64,000 nucleotides of DNA from Neobacillus rhizosphaerae (GCF_937468385.1 NZ_CALBWS010000010.1:59844-123843), one strand, 5' to 3'; shown: positions 1 through 9,160, counted from the first letter of the stretch. Numbers and translations: made by a program. The notes: generated from the sequence alone by a model not told the origin.

Positions 1-2
1 AT

Positions 3-842
3 GTGAATGATAAGCTGGAATTATCATACTCCACCTTATTTTCGAGCTTTGCAAAAATATACTGGAACCTGGTTATCCATCATAACCTAAACCAAATTAA
101 TATGACAGATAAGAATGCCGAGGTACAAAAGATCCTCCTAGATGTTCAGGCAAAGTATCAAATCCCAAAGACACTTGTTTTTGATAAGCTGTCTCATGAA
201 TTACAGGTTGAGATCATTACCAAAGTAAAGAAGAGATGCAAGATCAATGTCATGGGTGCTATTTACGGAGATACTGGCTGCACCATTTATGATTTTGATA
301 ATGGGAAGGAACAGCTAAGACTTAATAGTACTTTTTACTCTTTCATGCAGCGATTCCAGCGGGTTTTAACTTATTTATCGAATTATCACCTAGCTTTATT
401 TTTAGAAAAATTTAATGATAAGGGAGATACCACTAACTTGCTTTTAAAAGTAGAAAATGTCTCTAAGAGATCCTCGCTGGATCAGTTTTATCAGGTACTC
501 TCGTCATTTTATAATGGTAAGTGTTTTTATTGTGGGAAAACCATTAAGAAAGATAACGCTCATGTCGATCACTTTATTCCATGGAGTTTTGTCCAAGCGG
601 ATCAACTGTGGAATCTAGTTATTGCTTGCAGCACTTGCAATTTATCCAAAAGTGATAAATTAGCAAAGGAAATATTTTTAGATACAGTGATTACACGAAA
701 TGAAACCTTAATTTCTAACCCAGATCTAAGAAAAAGGGACGACATGAAAGTCTACACTAGCCAAAAATTAAAAGATCTATATCATTATTCTGTTGAAAAT
801 GGATTTACAGATTTTTGGGTACCAAAGAAAATGATAGTGTGA
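3..842 (+). CDS. HNH endonuclease domain protein (5' end probably outside window)
   Basis: The frame is open from the first bases of the window to the TGA at 840-842. GTG at 3 is the first possible start, but no ribosome binding site can be seen, so the real N-terminus may lie upstream. The C-terminal half carries an HNH zinc-finger nuclease: a CxxC pair at about residues 174-177, the motif HVDHFIPW at about 187-194 supplying the catalytic His-Asp-His, and a second CxxC (CSTC) about 15 residues later followed by NLSKSDK. HNH proteins of this class cut DNA in restriction, defence or homing systems. The N-terminal ~160 residues are mostly helical and are not recognised. No methylase or other defence partner is visible to the right, so the role is undecided. 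Confidence 0.75.
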   Translation: MNDKLELSYSTLFSSFAKIYWNLVIHHNLNQINMTDKNAEVQKILLDVQAKYQIPKTLVFDKLSHELQVEIITKVKKRCKINVMGAIYGDTGCTIYDFDNGKEQLRLNSTFYSFMQRFQRVLTYLSNYHLALFLEKFNDKGDTTNLLLKVENVSKRSSLDQFYQVLSSFYNGKCFYCGKTIKKDNAHVDHFIPWSFVQADQLWNLVIACSTCNLSKSDKLAKEIFLDTVITRNETLISNPDLRKRDDMKVYTSQKLKDLYHYSVENGFTDFWVPKKMIV

Positions 843-1358
843 TTAAGAAAAAGATTAATCGGGATTCATATTGGTATGGGACTTTCAGTGCAGTAAAACT
901 CAATTAAGAAATGTTGAGTCATTGTTTGGTAAACTTCGAAAAGTTTTAAAAACAATTTAGCGAATTGAAGTACGAAAACCAGTTAAAAAAAATCCTATTT
1001 ATTATTTACAAACACAAAAGGAACATATTGAATGCGTTTACAATAGGTGCTATACTATACATGATATTCCATATTTATCACATGTTACTGATTTGATCAG
1101 GCAGAGTGGTTCAATTGAAAGAATTTCGATTCTTTTAGTTTGAGACCGCTGTGCCTTTTTTGCGTTATTTTTTATTGGTAAATGTTCTATTTAGATTATT
1201 GGGGTTTTCTTAACTACTTTAGACCAATCAAAATCAATCACCGTTTAGCTTTGCATTCCATAGAAGGGAGGTATGTCGAAGAAAAAGGTCCTTTTGTAGT
1301 CTTCCTATTCAATATCGCAGAAGAATGGTAACTCTTTAAAACTATTATTCGAGGTGGG
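843..1358. other. Intergenic stretch with one degraded open fragment
   Basis: About 515 bases without an intact gene. An open plus-strand stretch at 961-1143 (60 codons bounded by stops, no start codon, reading through IYYLQTQKEHIECVYNRCYT) looks protein-like but I do not recognise it, so it may be a gene relic. The rest is AT-rich and presumably contains the promoter of the GH20 gene. No clear riboswitch is seen. Confidence 0.3.
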
Positions 1359-4300
1359 ATGAAATTGAGGTTAGGCAAAAAGAAGAATTTCTATTTCAGT
1401 TTTCTATGCATTGTAAGTATGTTAATGGCTTATTTGCTGCCTGCAGCAAATGCATCAGCAGAGGTTCAGAACCCTAATTTTGCACTAGACAAGCCTGTTC
1501 AAGTTTCTGGATTGGAAGTGAATGACGGGAGATTAGCAGCAGATTTCGCTGTAGATGGACTCCGCTCAGGAAAATCAAAGAATGGAATATCGGATGCGAG
1601 ATGGTCTTCTAATAAAAGAAGCATCTCTAATCCTAATGCGCCTCAATGGATTTATGTAGACTTAGGAACAGAACAGACGATTAGACAAATAAAAGTATTG
1701 TGGGAAAAAGCATATTCTCCAGACTATGAGGTTCAAGTTAGTAATACAGCTAAAGAAGTAGATTGGAAAACAATCGGTCATTACACGGATGCTTCAGAAG
1801 CAAACTTAGAAAAAGTCATTCATTTACCTCAATCTGAAACGGCAAGATATGTACGAGTGAAAGCAAACAAATCGCGAAACACACCTGCTGCAGGGGTCAC
1901 TCAATTTCTAAATGTCTCCATCTGGGAACTGGAGGTTTTTGAACATATTCAGTTTAACAAAGCCCAAGACGTTGTTAACTATATGAGTGACATGAAGCCT
2001 GCACTTTCAAATGATGGTAAAAAAATTGTATTACCAGATTCTCCAGACCCAAGATATGAAGTTTCTTTATTTGGATCCGATAATAAACAGATTATCGATA
2101 TGAATCTGAATTACTATCAACCAATTAGTGATAGTAAGGTAAACATTTTATACAAAGTAACGAATAAAAGTGACAGTAAAGATTTTGCCGTTTCTTCCAA
2201 TGATATTCCAATTAATGTCGAAGGAAAATATCAACATGAAGAAGGTGATAACCCGGTTCCGAACGTTATACCTGGTCTGAGAGAATGGAAGGGTTATACT
2301 GGTAATTTTGAACTTGAAAAAGGAGCTAGTTTAGTGGTAGATTCGTCTGCCCCGGATACTTTAATGGAAACTGCTCGAGGTATTCAATCCTATTTTAAAA
2401 ATATGGTAGGAAAAGAGATTAATGTTCATAAAGGCTCGAAGGCAAGAGTTGGGGATATTTTTTTAACAATCGACAATACGAAACATCATTTAGGTGAGGA
2501 AGGGTACACTCTTGATATCACCGATAAAATTATAGTGAGTGCTCCAAAAACAAAAGGGATTCTTTATGGAGGGATTTCCCTTACGCAAATCTTATATCAA
2601 TCAGACAATAAAAATAGCATTCCTAAAGGAATAGCAAGAGACTATCCAAAATATGAAGTACGCTCAGGAATGCTGGATGTTGGTAGGATGTATATTCCGT
2701 TAGACTATGTTCAAGAAATGACAGAATATATGGCATGGTTTAAGTTAAATGAACTTCAATTGCACATTAATGATTATTGGGGCGCAGCAAATTATCAAGC
2801 TTTTCGGGTAGAAAGTAAAAAATATCCAGAAATTAATGCAAAGGATGGGTATTATACACAGGAAGAGTACATTGCTTTTCAAAAGAATATGAAAAAGGTT
2901 GGAATAGATGTTGTAACTGAAATTGATACTCCATACCATGCTGAAAGCTTTAGGGCTGTGAATCCGGACATGATGCTTTCCAAAGGGGCTTTAGACATTA
3001 CCACCCCGGAAAAACAAAAATTGGTTTATCCATTTATTGAATCCCTTTTTGATGAGTTTCTTGGGGATAGTCCAACTGATGAAAATAGGGTCATTCAAAG
3101 TAGTAAATTCCATATGGGTACGGATGAGTATGATAAGAAATATTCAGAGCAAATGAGAGCCTATACGGACCATTTTATTAATTATATTAATAATAAGGGG
3201 TATGAAACAAGACTTTGGGGATCAATTGGAAAAAATGGCTTCAATGGAAATACCCCGGTAAGCAATAAGGCAACGATGAATATTTGGGCTCCGTACTGGT
3301 CCGATGTACAGGAAATGTATAGTTTAGGGTATGACATTATCAATACGTGCGGAGGAGATCTGTATATTGTTCCTGTTGGAAATGCAGGGTATCCGGATTA
3401 TTTGGATATAAAAAATAGATATGATTCATGGGAAGTAAATGATTTGAATAACAACGGTAGAGGAAATGGCGGGGCAACCATGCCATTTGCCCATCCGCAA
3501 ACAAAAGGTGCAGAATTTGCGGTATGGAATGATATGACTTCCTTTTCAGGCGGTTTATCAAGTTATGATATTTTTAATCGAATGAAGGATGCAGTTGTAT
3601 TAGTTTCCGAAAAAACTTGGTACGGGGAAAAAACAGCAGGGCAGACCTCTGAGCAGTTTATGGAGCGGGTAAACAAGGTTCAAAATAGAATCCCAACATC
3701 TAACCCTTCGAGATTCGTTGAGTCCAAAACAAATGTAGTCCTTAAATTTGATTTTGAATCGATGAAGAATAACAAAGTTAAAGACTTATCAGGTAATGAA
3801 TATGATTCAAAAATCAAAGGCCGTCCGAACCTTGTTGATGGTTATGATGGAAAATCCCTACAGTTGGATGGGGATAATTTCATTGAACTTCCTTTGTCAG
3901 GGATAGGATATCCATATTCGGTTTCGTTCGATATTAAACTAGATGAAGGGTCTCTTAACGATGCTACCTTGTTTTCTGGGAAAGATGGAGATTTTTATTT
4001 GAACTTAAACCAAACAGGTAAGCTGGGTTATCAAAGAAATGAGAAAACGTCTGATGGAAGCTTATCAAAATTTGAAAACTATACGTTTAGCCACAATTAC
4101 TCACTAAAAGAAAACGAATGGCAGAATGTTGTTCTTGTTGGCGATAAAAAGAAAACGACTTTATTTATTAATGGAAAACAAGTTTCTACTTCTCAGCAAA
4201 CGAATAAGCTGGGCGGCCGGGTCAATGACTCCTCGACCTTTGTCCTGCCTTTGGAAAAAATCGGGCAAGGAATCAAAGGAAAAATCGACAACATTACGGT

Positions 4301-5009
4301 AATGAATAAAGCTCTATCAAGCAATAACATTAAAAATATTTTATCTTACGATCCTGGTCAAAGAAATGTTGCTTACCAACAAAAAGTAACCACCTCTTCG
4401 GAATACAATCAGTCTCAACGTGCAGCAAATATAACGGATGGAGATTTATTAACTAGATGGGGCTCCCAGTACAATATTTCAGCTGCTGAGGCTGATAATC
4501 AATGGATTATGGTAGAACTAGGTGATTCTCGCAGCATAGATACAGTGAAGCTTTTTTGGGAACGAGCAAGAGCGGAAAAATATACATTACTTGCTTCAAA
4601 GGATGGAATTACTTTCGAGGAAGTGTATTCGTATCCAGCTACAAGTGGTGTTAGCGCTGGTGATATTGATACAATCCATTTAAAAGATGTAAATGCAAAA
4701 TATTTAAAAGTAGTCATGACGGAGAGAAAAACGGTAAATGGCACTAAGTACGGCTATAGTTTATATGAGTTAGAAGCATACGGTAAAACGGACCTTGCTG
4801 GAGCGGAGAAATTATTGGAAGAGGCAGAAAAACTGCTCAATGAGACAACAAAAGGTGCAAAAGCAAATAAAGAAAGAATGGAGCTGATTGCTGCAAAGAA
4901 TGAACTGGAGTCGTATTTAGGAAGCGATAAAGAGTTTGACGGATTCACGTTCCATGTTTTGATTAGAACACTTGAAACGAGAATGGATAGTTACAAAAAT
5001 AGACTATAG
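1359..5009 (+). CDS. Secreted GH20 beta-N-acetylhexosaminidase with two F5/8C (CBM32) domains and a LamG-like domain
   Basis: A 1216-residue secreted enzyme expected to remove terminal N-acetylhexosamine (GlcNAc/GalNAc) or lacto-N-biose from glycans outside the cell. An N-terminal signal peptide has basic residues, then a hydrophobic run ending ANASA near residue 34. Next come a discoidin/F5/8C-type binding domain (about 40-190, ending in ELEVFE), a GH20b domain (about 305-425) and the GH20 TIM barrel (about 430-755). The barrel carries the catalytic Asp-Glu pair at D589-E590 in FHMGTDEYD. A LamG/concanavalin-like domain (about 793-1000), a second F5/8C domain (about 1004-1143) and a short helical tail follow. 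No LPXTG sorting motif is present, so the protein is probably released or held by glycan binding. The start is supported by GAGGTGG just upstream. It is monocistronic and followed by a strong terminator. Confidence 0.93.
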   Translation: MKLRLGKKKNFYFSFLCIVSMLMAYLLPAANASAEVQNPNFALDKPVQVSGLEVNDGRLAADFAVDGLRSGKSKNGISDARWSSNKRSISNPNAPQWIYVDLGTEQTIRQIKVLWEKAYSPDYEVQVSNTAKEVDWKTIGHYTDASEANLEKVIHLPQSETARYVRVKANKSRNTPAAGVTQFLNVSIWELEVFEHIQFNKAQDVVNYMSDMKPALSNDGKKIVLPDSPDPRYEVSLFGSDNKQIIDMNLNYYQPISDSKVNILYKVTNKSDSKDFAVSSNDIPINVEGKYQHEEGDNPVPNVIPGLREWKGYTGNFELEKGASLVVDSSAPDTLMETARGIQSYFKNMVGKEINVHKGSKARVGDIFLTIDNTKHHLGEEGYTLDITDKIIVSAPKTKGILYGGISLTQILYQSDNKNSIPKGIARDYPKYEVRSGMLDVGRMYIPLDYVQEMTEYMAWFKLNELQLHINDYWGAANYQAFRVESKKYPEINAKDGYYTQEEYIAFQKNMKKVGIDVVTEIDTPYHAESFRAVNPDMMLSKGALDITTPEKQKLVYPFIESLFDEFLGDSPTDENRVIQSSKFHMGTDEYDKKYSEQMRAYTDHFINYINNKGYETRLWGSIGKNGFNGNTPVSNKATMNIWAPYWSDVQEMYSLGYDIINTCGGDLYIVPVGNAGYPDYLDIKNRYDSWEVNDLNNNGRGNGGATMPFAHPQTKGAEFAVWNDMTSFSGGLSSYDIFNRMKDAVVLVSEKTWYGEKTAGQTSEQFMERVNKVQNRIPTSNPSRFVESKTNVVLKFDFESMKNNKVKDLSGNEYDSKIKGRPNLVDGYDGKSLQLDGDNFIELPLSGIGYPYSVSFDIKLDEGSLNDATLFSGKDGDFYLNLNQTGKLGYQRNEKTSDGSLSKFENYTFSHNYSLKENEWQNVVLVGDKKKTTLFINGKQVSTSQQTNKLGGRVNDSSTFVLPLEKIGQGIKGKIDNITVMNKALSSNNIKNILSYDPGQRNVAYQQKVTTSSEYNQSQRAANITDGDLLTRWGSQYNISAAEADNQWIMVELGDSRSIDTVKLFWERARAEKYTLLASKDGITFEEVYSYPATSGVSAGDIDTIHLKDVNAKYLKVVMTERKTVNGTKYGYSLYELEAYGKTDLAGAEKLLEEAEKLLNETTKGAKANKERMELIAAKNELESYLGSDKEFDGFTFHVLIRTLETRMDSYKNRL

Positions 5010-5036
5010 TTGAAGTGTCAGTCCCTCAATACGTTC

Positions 5037-5072
5037 AATCCCCGGATCCATTAGTGGAATCGGGGATTTTTG
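5037..5072 (+). terminator. Rho-independent terminator of the GH20 gene
   Basis: An 8-bp perfect stem (AATCCCCG ... CGGGGATT) 27 bases after the GH20 stop codon is followed by a T run. Confidence 0.85.
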
Positions 5073-5082
5073 ATTTGCTTGG

Positions 5083-5304
5083 TTATTTTATTTTGTGTTT
5101 TTCATACAATTCTTTCATTTTCCTTGTAATTGTAGATTTAAAATAAATTTTCTTATGTTCAATTGCCAGTGAATGATACACCGTATTCCAAATACCGATG
5201 TCATTAATAATTATATTTAGGGCACTTGCACGTTGTAACTGATTTGGCGGGACTCCTATTATAAAGTGAAATTCCCTCTTGTTTTCCCACTTATTCCTAA
5301 TACT
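5083..5304 (-). pseudogene. Relic of a Tn3-family transposase (C-terminal end of TnpA)
   Basis: On the minus strand a start-less open frame of about 70 codons ends at TAA (5083-5085). Its middle reads NQLQRASALNIIINDIGIWN followed by TVYHSLAI. This closely resembles the conserved C-terminal segment of Tn3-family DDE transposases (QLQRASALNLV-N-I--WNTVY). The catalytic core upstream is absent: the frame is closed by TGA near 5305 and the neighbouring serine hydrolase begins there. I infer a deletion relic of a Tn3-like transposon marking the left edge of the GC-richer island. The call rests on motif recognition only. Confidence 0.65.
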
Positions 5305-6838
5305 TCAACTTTGATGTTTTTTCATGCCTAATCGACCGAACCAACCGAATAATTTCCATGCTTCCCTTCAGTGCCATAAGGACAGTTACTATTTTCAGCC
5401 AAAGGAATACGTCCGGCTGAAAGATGGTTGCCATATGCCATATCGGTACAACTTGAGTCATACTCAACAACAGGATCATAAACAGACCTGCAAAATTCAG
5501 TACAATTCTTGCTATAACTTTGATAGATAGTTCAATACGGCCAGAATTGTCAGGACTCCACGGACCAAAGCAGCGCTTCGCAGTTCGAGCGGTCGTATAT
5601 AATAACCATACGCTGAGTATGAATAGTAATCCATTTACAAGCATGTATTTCTGCGAAATGCTTAGACCTGATTCTCCAATCGGCTGTTCATTCAGCAAAT
5701 TTATGACCCCGGAGGCAATGTGGGTAGTCGTAATAACGTGTGTATCGGGCCAAGCGGCATCGATTGCGTCAAGGACGTTAGCGAACACAATAACTCCTAG
5801 TTGTTGTTCTGGAACCATAAAAGTTTGGGCTTGGAAGCCTAATGAGCCACCCGGCGAACCGATAACCCGTAAACCGTTAATGTAATCTGACGACCAACCC
5901 ATGGCGTACGTTCCCGGAACAGGTTCGGTCTGCATTAGACGTATGCTTTCCGAAGTGAGCACGGAATCATCTTCAAATCGGCCGCCGTTCATCTGGGCAA
6001 TCAAGTAATGGCTCATGTCCTTCGCACTGGTATACATGTAGCCCGCTGGCGCATCCCCTGCAATATAAACAAAGGGGCCATCGTAGGCAACGTTGTATCC
6101 AAATATCCGACGGTAGGGCGTAGCCAGTCCGTGTGCAGCCGCTTCATCGAGCGTAACGTAGCTGTCATGCATAGACAAAGGGCTGAAAATATGTTCCTTC
6201 ACATAGTCGCCATAGGACTGGCCGGATACTAGTTGCACAATATAACCAAGAAGTACATAATTTGCGTTCGAATACGTGAAGGGATGTTCGGTTTGCTTGG
6301 TTTGCTTTAAAAACTTTTCCGCATAAGACAAGGCGTTTTTCTCTATAGCATCTTGATATTGACCGTTGACACTTGCCAGCGTGTTGCTAAAAGTTGAGAT
6401 TTGGGAGAACCCGCTTGTTTGGTTAAGTAACTGACGTACAGTAATGAACTCTGCACCTTTATACTTGGTGGGGATATAGCGCTGTATAGGCGCGTCTAAG
6501 TCAATTTTTCCTGTTTCGGCAAGTTGGAGAACGGCCATAGCAGTAATCGACTTGCCGATCGAACCTAATCCGAAAGGTGTTTCAGGCGTTACAGGACGAC
6601 CTGATGAATCGGCTTGACCATATCCCTTAAGGTAAAGAAGGCGATCCCCCTGTACAATCCCGAGAGCCAGCCCCGGAAGACGTTGTCGTTTCATTTCACG
6701 AGCAATATACGTATCCACTTCGGAGAAGACTGAAGTTCCAGATCGCTCTGCTTGCATGCTTCCACCACTTCGCGCTGAACTGAATAGGGGGAAGATGACC
6801 AGACCACACAAGATTATTGCTATTATTCTCATTTTCAT
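5297..6838 (-). CDS. Membrane-anchored serine hydrolase of the beta-lactamase/PBP4* (class C) family
   Basis: An active-site serine hydrolase of the FmtA/EstB/PBP4* type. The start at ATG 6838 gives a signal-like N-terminus (MKMRIIAIILCGL); the frame also allows a TTG at 6877 that would put 13 polar residues before the hydrophobic segment, so 6838 is preferred. Counted from the TTG, the SxxK catalytic motif is S106-K109 in GSIGKS and the second motif is Y202-S-N204 in TYSNANYV. The usual KTG/HxG triad position reads GSPGGSLGF. Three hydrophobic segments at the C-terminus (after about residue 410) should anchor the protein in the membrane. Likely substrates are peptidoglycan peptides or esters. 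Codon third positions are GC-richer than in most of the window, which suggests transfer together with the following genes. Confidence 0.85.
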   Translation of the reverse strand: MKMRIIAIILCGLVIFPLFSSARSGGSMQAERSGTSVFSEVDTYIAREMKRQRLPGLALGIVQGDRLLYLKGYGQADSSGRPVTPETPFGLGSIGKSITAMAVLQLAETGKIDLDAPIQRYIPTKYKGAEFITVRQLLNQTSGFSQISTFSNTLASVNGQYQDAIEKNALSYAEKFLKQTKQTEHPFTYSNANYVLLGYIVQLVSGQSYGDYVKEHIFSPLSMHDSYVTLDEAAAHGLATPYRRIFGYNVAYDGPFVYIAGDAPAGYMYTSAKDMSHYLIAQMNGGRFEDDSVLTSESIRLMQTEPVPGTYAMGWSSDYINGLRVIGSPGGSLGFQAQTFMVPEQQLGVIVFANVLDAIDAAWPDTHVITTTHIASGVINLLNEQPIGESGLSISQKYMLVNGLLFILSVWLLYTTARTAKRCFGPWSPDNSGRIELSIKVIARIVLNFAGLFMILLLSMTQVVPIWHMATIFQPDVFLWLKIVTVLMALKGSMEIIRLVRSIRHEKTSKLKY

Positions 6839-6980
6839 TTTAATTCCATCCCAAGTTATTTTCTGTAAACTATCCAAAGATTGTTCCGATTCGCTTTATC
6901 TGATCGGTAGTGCATATTCCAATGAATGAATATTATTAATTTCATTCATTCGGAGTTAAAAAAAGACCAATTTGAATCAT

Positions 6981-7345
6981 CTATGATGATTTGTTAGGCC
7001 TTGCATAATAAATTCCGCTAAATATTGAATAATTTTGGGGGAAATGTTGAATGCCAATTTCATCTTTATGAGTATCAATGTAGACCAACGAATCAAAGAA
7101 TACGGGCAAAAGATCCTCGTCGATATCTTCTCTGATTTTCCCCTGAGCTCTCCAGTTTTTAAGTAAATCCATGTCAAAATCACGAAAGGAATCAATATTT
7201 TGCTGCTTTCATTTCTATAATATTGTTCAAGTTCCTTATAGAAATCCTGACACATGATCATGGCGATTACCGGATGAAGGGCCGAGAAAAATCCGATTTC
7301 CGACGCCCACCGGAACACGCCCATGAAGGACAGGAACCACAACAC
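6981..7345 (-). pseudogene. Chimeric relic: DUF6220-like fragment joined to a frameshifted TetR C-terminus
   Basis: On the minus strand the 5' part (about 7345-7253) encodes RWASEIGFFSALHPVIAM, a near match to the EIGYLSALHPVLALM segment of the intact DUF6220-like gene at 8544-9020. It then runs without a stop into QDFYKELEQYYRNESSK, which looks like a TetR-family regulator. At about 7200 the regulator continues in another frame (DSFRDFDMDLLKNWRAQGKI and onward, then DLLPVFFDSLVYID) to the stop at 6981. So a deletion has fused two genes, and a frameshift in a run of A and T has broken the second. The TetR DNA-binding domain is missing, so the product cannot regulate anything. Confidence 0.7.
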
Positions 7346-7362
7346 AGGGCACCATGGTCGGG

Positions 7363-7758
7363 TCAGCTTTTGCGGCGGGAGCGGATCAGAGTTATCCCAG
7401 CAAGAGCCATGCTGGTCAGCCCCATCACGATGGCAACGATGGCCCCGACTCGCCCATCACCGGTGCCGGGACCACCAGGGAATATGGTCACATGTACAAA
7501 GGCGTAGGCTATGACGATGAGCCCCACGACCATGGCTACGATTGCCCCGTTTCGCCCACCGTTGCCGATACCACGGGTGGAGCGTCTCAGAGACAGTCCA
7601 GCCATGACCGCGGTGATCAGCCCTACCACCATATCTATCGTGGCCCAGCTTCGCCCGGGGGTGAATCCATATACGTAATTACCGTTGGCAGCAAAAGCAA
7701 TAGTTGGCACAAGTAGAAATGCACAAAGTATTACGAATGAAACTAGCTTCATTTTCAT
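7363..7758 (-). CDS. Small membrane protein, DUF6223-like
   Basis: A 131-residue protein with a signal-like N-terminus (hydrophobic run ending AFAANG) and three further hydrophobic segments separated by Gly/Arg-rich loops (GRSWATIDMVVGL; GNGGRNGAIVAMVVG; GDGRVGAIVAIVMG). The repeated GRxGAIVA-MVxGL pattern resembles proteins labelled DUF6223; no biochemical function is known for that family. AGGAGG precedes the ATG at 7758. It lies in the GC-richer island next to DUF6220-like and TetR remnants, an association suggesting a small transferred gene set. Confidence 0.65.
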   Translation of the reverse strand: MKMKLVSFVILCAFLLVPTIAFAANGNYVYGFTPGRSWATIDMVVGLITAVMAGLSLRRSTRGIGNGGRNGAIVAMVVGLIVIAYAFVHVTIFPGGPGTGDGRVGAIVAIVMGLTSMALAGITLIRSRRKS

Positions 7759-7818
7759 TTGTTAATTCCTCCTCTTTGTTGTTTTTGCAAACTGTAACTT
7801 ATACTAATGTTCTTTACA

Positions 7819-8203
7819 TCATTTGCTTGAACGCTCGAAGAGTTCGATGGGATTACCTGCTGGGTCATCTAGTAAGATCTGCTTACCACCAAAACCTGTG
7901 ACAATTTCATTGCGGAAGCGTAGGTCTGCTTTACGCAAGGTCTCGACAAAGCCGTTCAGATCATCGAACTTGATTTGAATCCGATTCCAGCCGCCGGGTT
8001 CCGGTTTTCGCCCATCCGGCATGGCTTGTGTGGCACCACCTGGTCCATTTTTAGCGTTAACAAGAAGATTCAAGTCACCTCGCTACAAAATGGCAAAACT
8101 GGGTGCTGGATGCATTTTGACCATGAAGTCAAGGTTGTTGTGTGTAGAATGCTATTGTCGCATCTACATCGTCGACAATGTAACGTACATTGATATGTGC
8201 CAT
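7819..8203 (-). pseudogene. VOC (glyoxalase/bleomycin-resistance) family gene, broken by a frameshift and a stop
   Basis: An excellent start (GGAGGAGAAAG then ATG at 8203) begins MAHINVRYIVDDVDATIAFY, a typical first beta-alpha unit of a VOC-fold metalloprotein. After about 24 residues an apparent one-base insertion in a CAACAACC stretch shifts the frame to a TGA. In the corrected frame the protein continues NLDFMVKMHPAPSFAIL, meets a TAG where Ser is expected, and then continues RGDLNLLVNAKNGPGG to the conserved VOC tail DDPAGNPIELFE. Two independent lesions argue for a true pseudogene rather than a single sequencing error. The 3' part alone (from 8073) is open but lacks the first half of the fold. 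Confidence 0.8.
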
Positions 8204-8319
8204 TCTTTCTCCTCCTTAATTCGCTTTTCTAGCGTAGACGTTCCAACTATCCGAACACTCATCCTTAAGCAATAACTGTGTAGAACTCAGCTAATTCAAA
8301 AGTTCTTTGTTGTCTTAAG

Positions 8320-8517
8320 TCATTGTCTTGGAAGGGTAAAAAAAAGAACAAGGATACCGGACATTCCATATAGAACAATTACAATGATTCGAAACCAATG
8401 TGTTCTATTCTCATAATCATGCGCAACCAGATGCAGTGATACTCCAGACGCGATAATGAATAGAAAGACCAAAAGATAATCGGATAGATTAGGGTGACAT
8501 CTTTCCACTCCATCCAT
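8320..8517 (-). CDS. Small putative membrane protein, possibly truncated or frameshifted
   Basis: A 65-residue frame with two hydrophobic segments (LLVFLFIIASGVSLHLVAHD and WFRIIVIVLYGMSGILVLFF). No ribosome binding site precedes the ATG at 8517. An ATG in a second frame about 8 bases downstream begins MEWKDVTLIYPIIF, which would join the first hydrophobic segment better after a frameshift. I do not recognise the family. It lies in the decaying island, so it may be non-functional. Confidence 0.35.
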   Translation of the reverse strand: MDGVERCHPNLSDYLLVFLFIIASGVSLHLVAHDYENRTHWFRIIVIVLYGMSGILVLFFTLPRQ

Positions 8518-8543
8518 GTTGAAGATTGTGATTAAAACTCAAT

Positions 8544-9020
8544 TCAAACGCTTTGCTCCGCAGATTCTTGCTTTTTTTCTTTTTTGAGGGCATCGGTCCG
8601 CCGTGCGAGGGATACAGTTCCGAAAAACAACATCAAAGCAAGTACCGGATGAAGAGCAGATAAATATCCAATTTCATGCGGTAATTTAGCGCTAACCGCT
8701 ATCAAAATGATAATGCCGATTAACCCCGCACTACGCAGTCGAAAAGAAAGCGGTAGCCGAGCGATGAAAGAAATCACGAATATCAGGATCGAAACAATGA
8801 TCAGCAATCTGGCAAAGCCTATATGGCTGACCCATTGGGCCGAATCCCAAAACAGTGCGAGACCGGCAAGAAACACCTGGATCAAAATACCTATCGCAAA
8901 TATTCTTAGCATTGCCTTAAACGCCAGACGCGCTCTAATCACGAGTGGTGAAGGATTGGTTATTTCTACAGCGTGATCCCCGATTTCAGGTTCACTGCGG
9001 TTTACGGAAAGTTTACTCAT
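8544..9020 (-). CDS. Four-helix membrane protein, DUF6220-like
   Basis: A 158-residue protein with about four membrane segments: IFAIGILIQVFLAGLALFW, then LLIIVSILIFVISFIA, SAGLIGIIILIAV and IGYLSALHPVLALMLFFG. The pattern IQVFLAGL---F plus a final ALHPV-ALM--FG segment resembles DUF6220 proteins of unknown function. The N-terminus (about 40 residues) is polar and cytoplasmic. It overlaps the stop of a decayed upstream fragment (9017-9160), so it was probably once the second gene of a pair. A fragment of a second copy of this family survives at about 7253-7345, pointing to past duplication or multiple acquisition. Confidence 0.65.
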   Translation of the reverse strand: MSKLSVNRSEPEIGDHAVEITNPSPLVIRARLAFKAMLRIFAIGILIQVFLAGLALFWDSAQWVSHIGFARLLIIVSILIFVISFIARLPLSFRLRSAGLIGIIILIAVSAKLPHEIGYLSALHPVLALMLFFGTVSLARRTDALKKEKKQESAEQSV

Positions 9021-9160
9021 CTTTTTACCTCGCTTTCAATTAAAATAAGATTGGTCGGGTTTTCCATATAAGATTGTTCAATCGCTAGCTCGACTTTAGA
9101 ATCTTTGTCGTAAAAAAGGCACCGTAACTCCTCAAGCCGTTTTGCTAGGAAAAGATCTTG
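9017..9160 (-). pseudogene. Unrecognised 3' gene fragment coupled to the DUF6220-like gene
   Basis: A start-less minus-strand frame of 48 codons, including the segment AKRLEELRCLFYDKDSKVEL, ends with a TGA that overlaps the ATG of the next gene (ATGA). The protein-like composition and translational coupling suggest the tail of a lost gene. I cannot assign a family. Confidence 0.35.

Noticed and set aside
3..842. HNH gene as part of a restriction or prophage module
   Set aside because: No methyltransferase, terminase or other phage gene is adjacent inside the window; the left neighbour cannot be seen.
5520..5885. Long open frame on the plus strand
   Set aside because: It is antisense to the serine hydrolase, which has full catalytic motifs; the plus-strand product has no recognisable domain and no ribosome binding site.
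7223..7716. Overlapping plus-strand open frames rich in Gly, His and Pro
   Set aside because: They are mirror frames of the GC-rich DUF6223-like gene and the relic beside it; low-complexity composition is a by-product of high GC.
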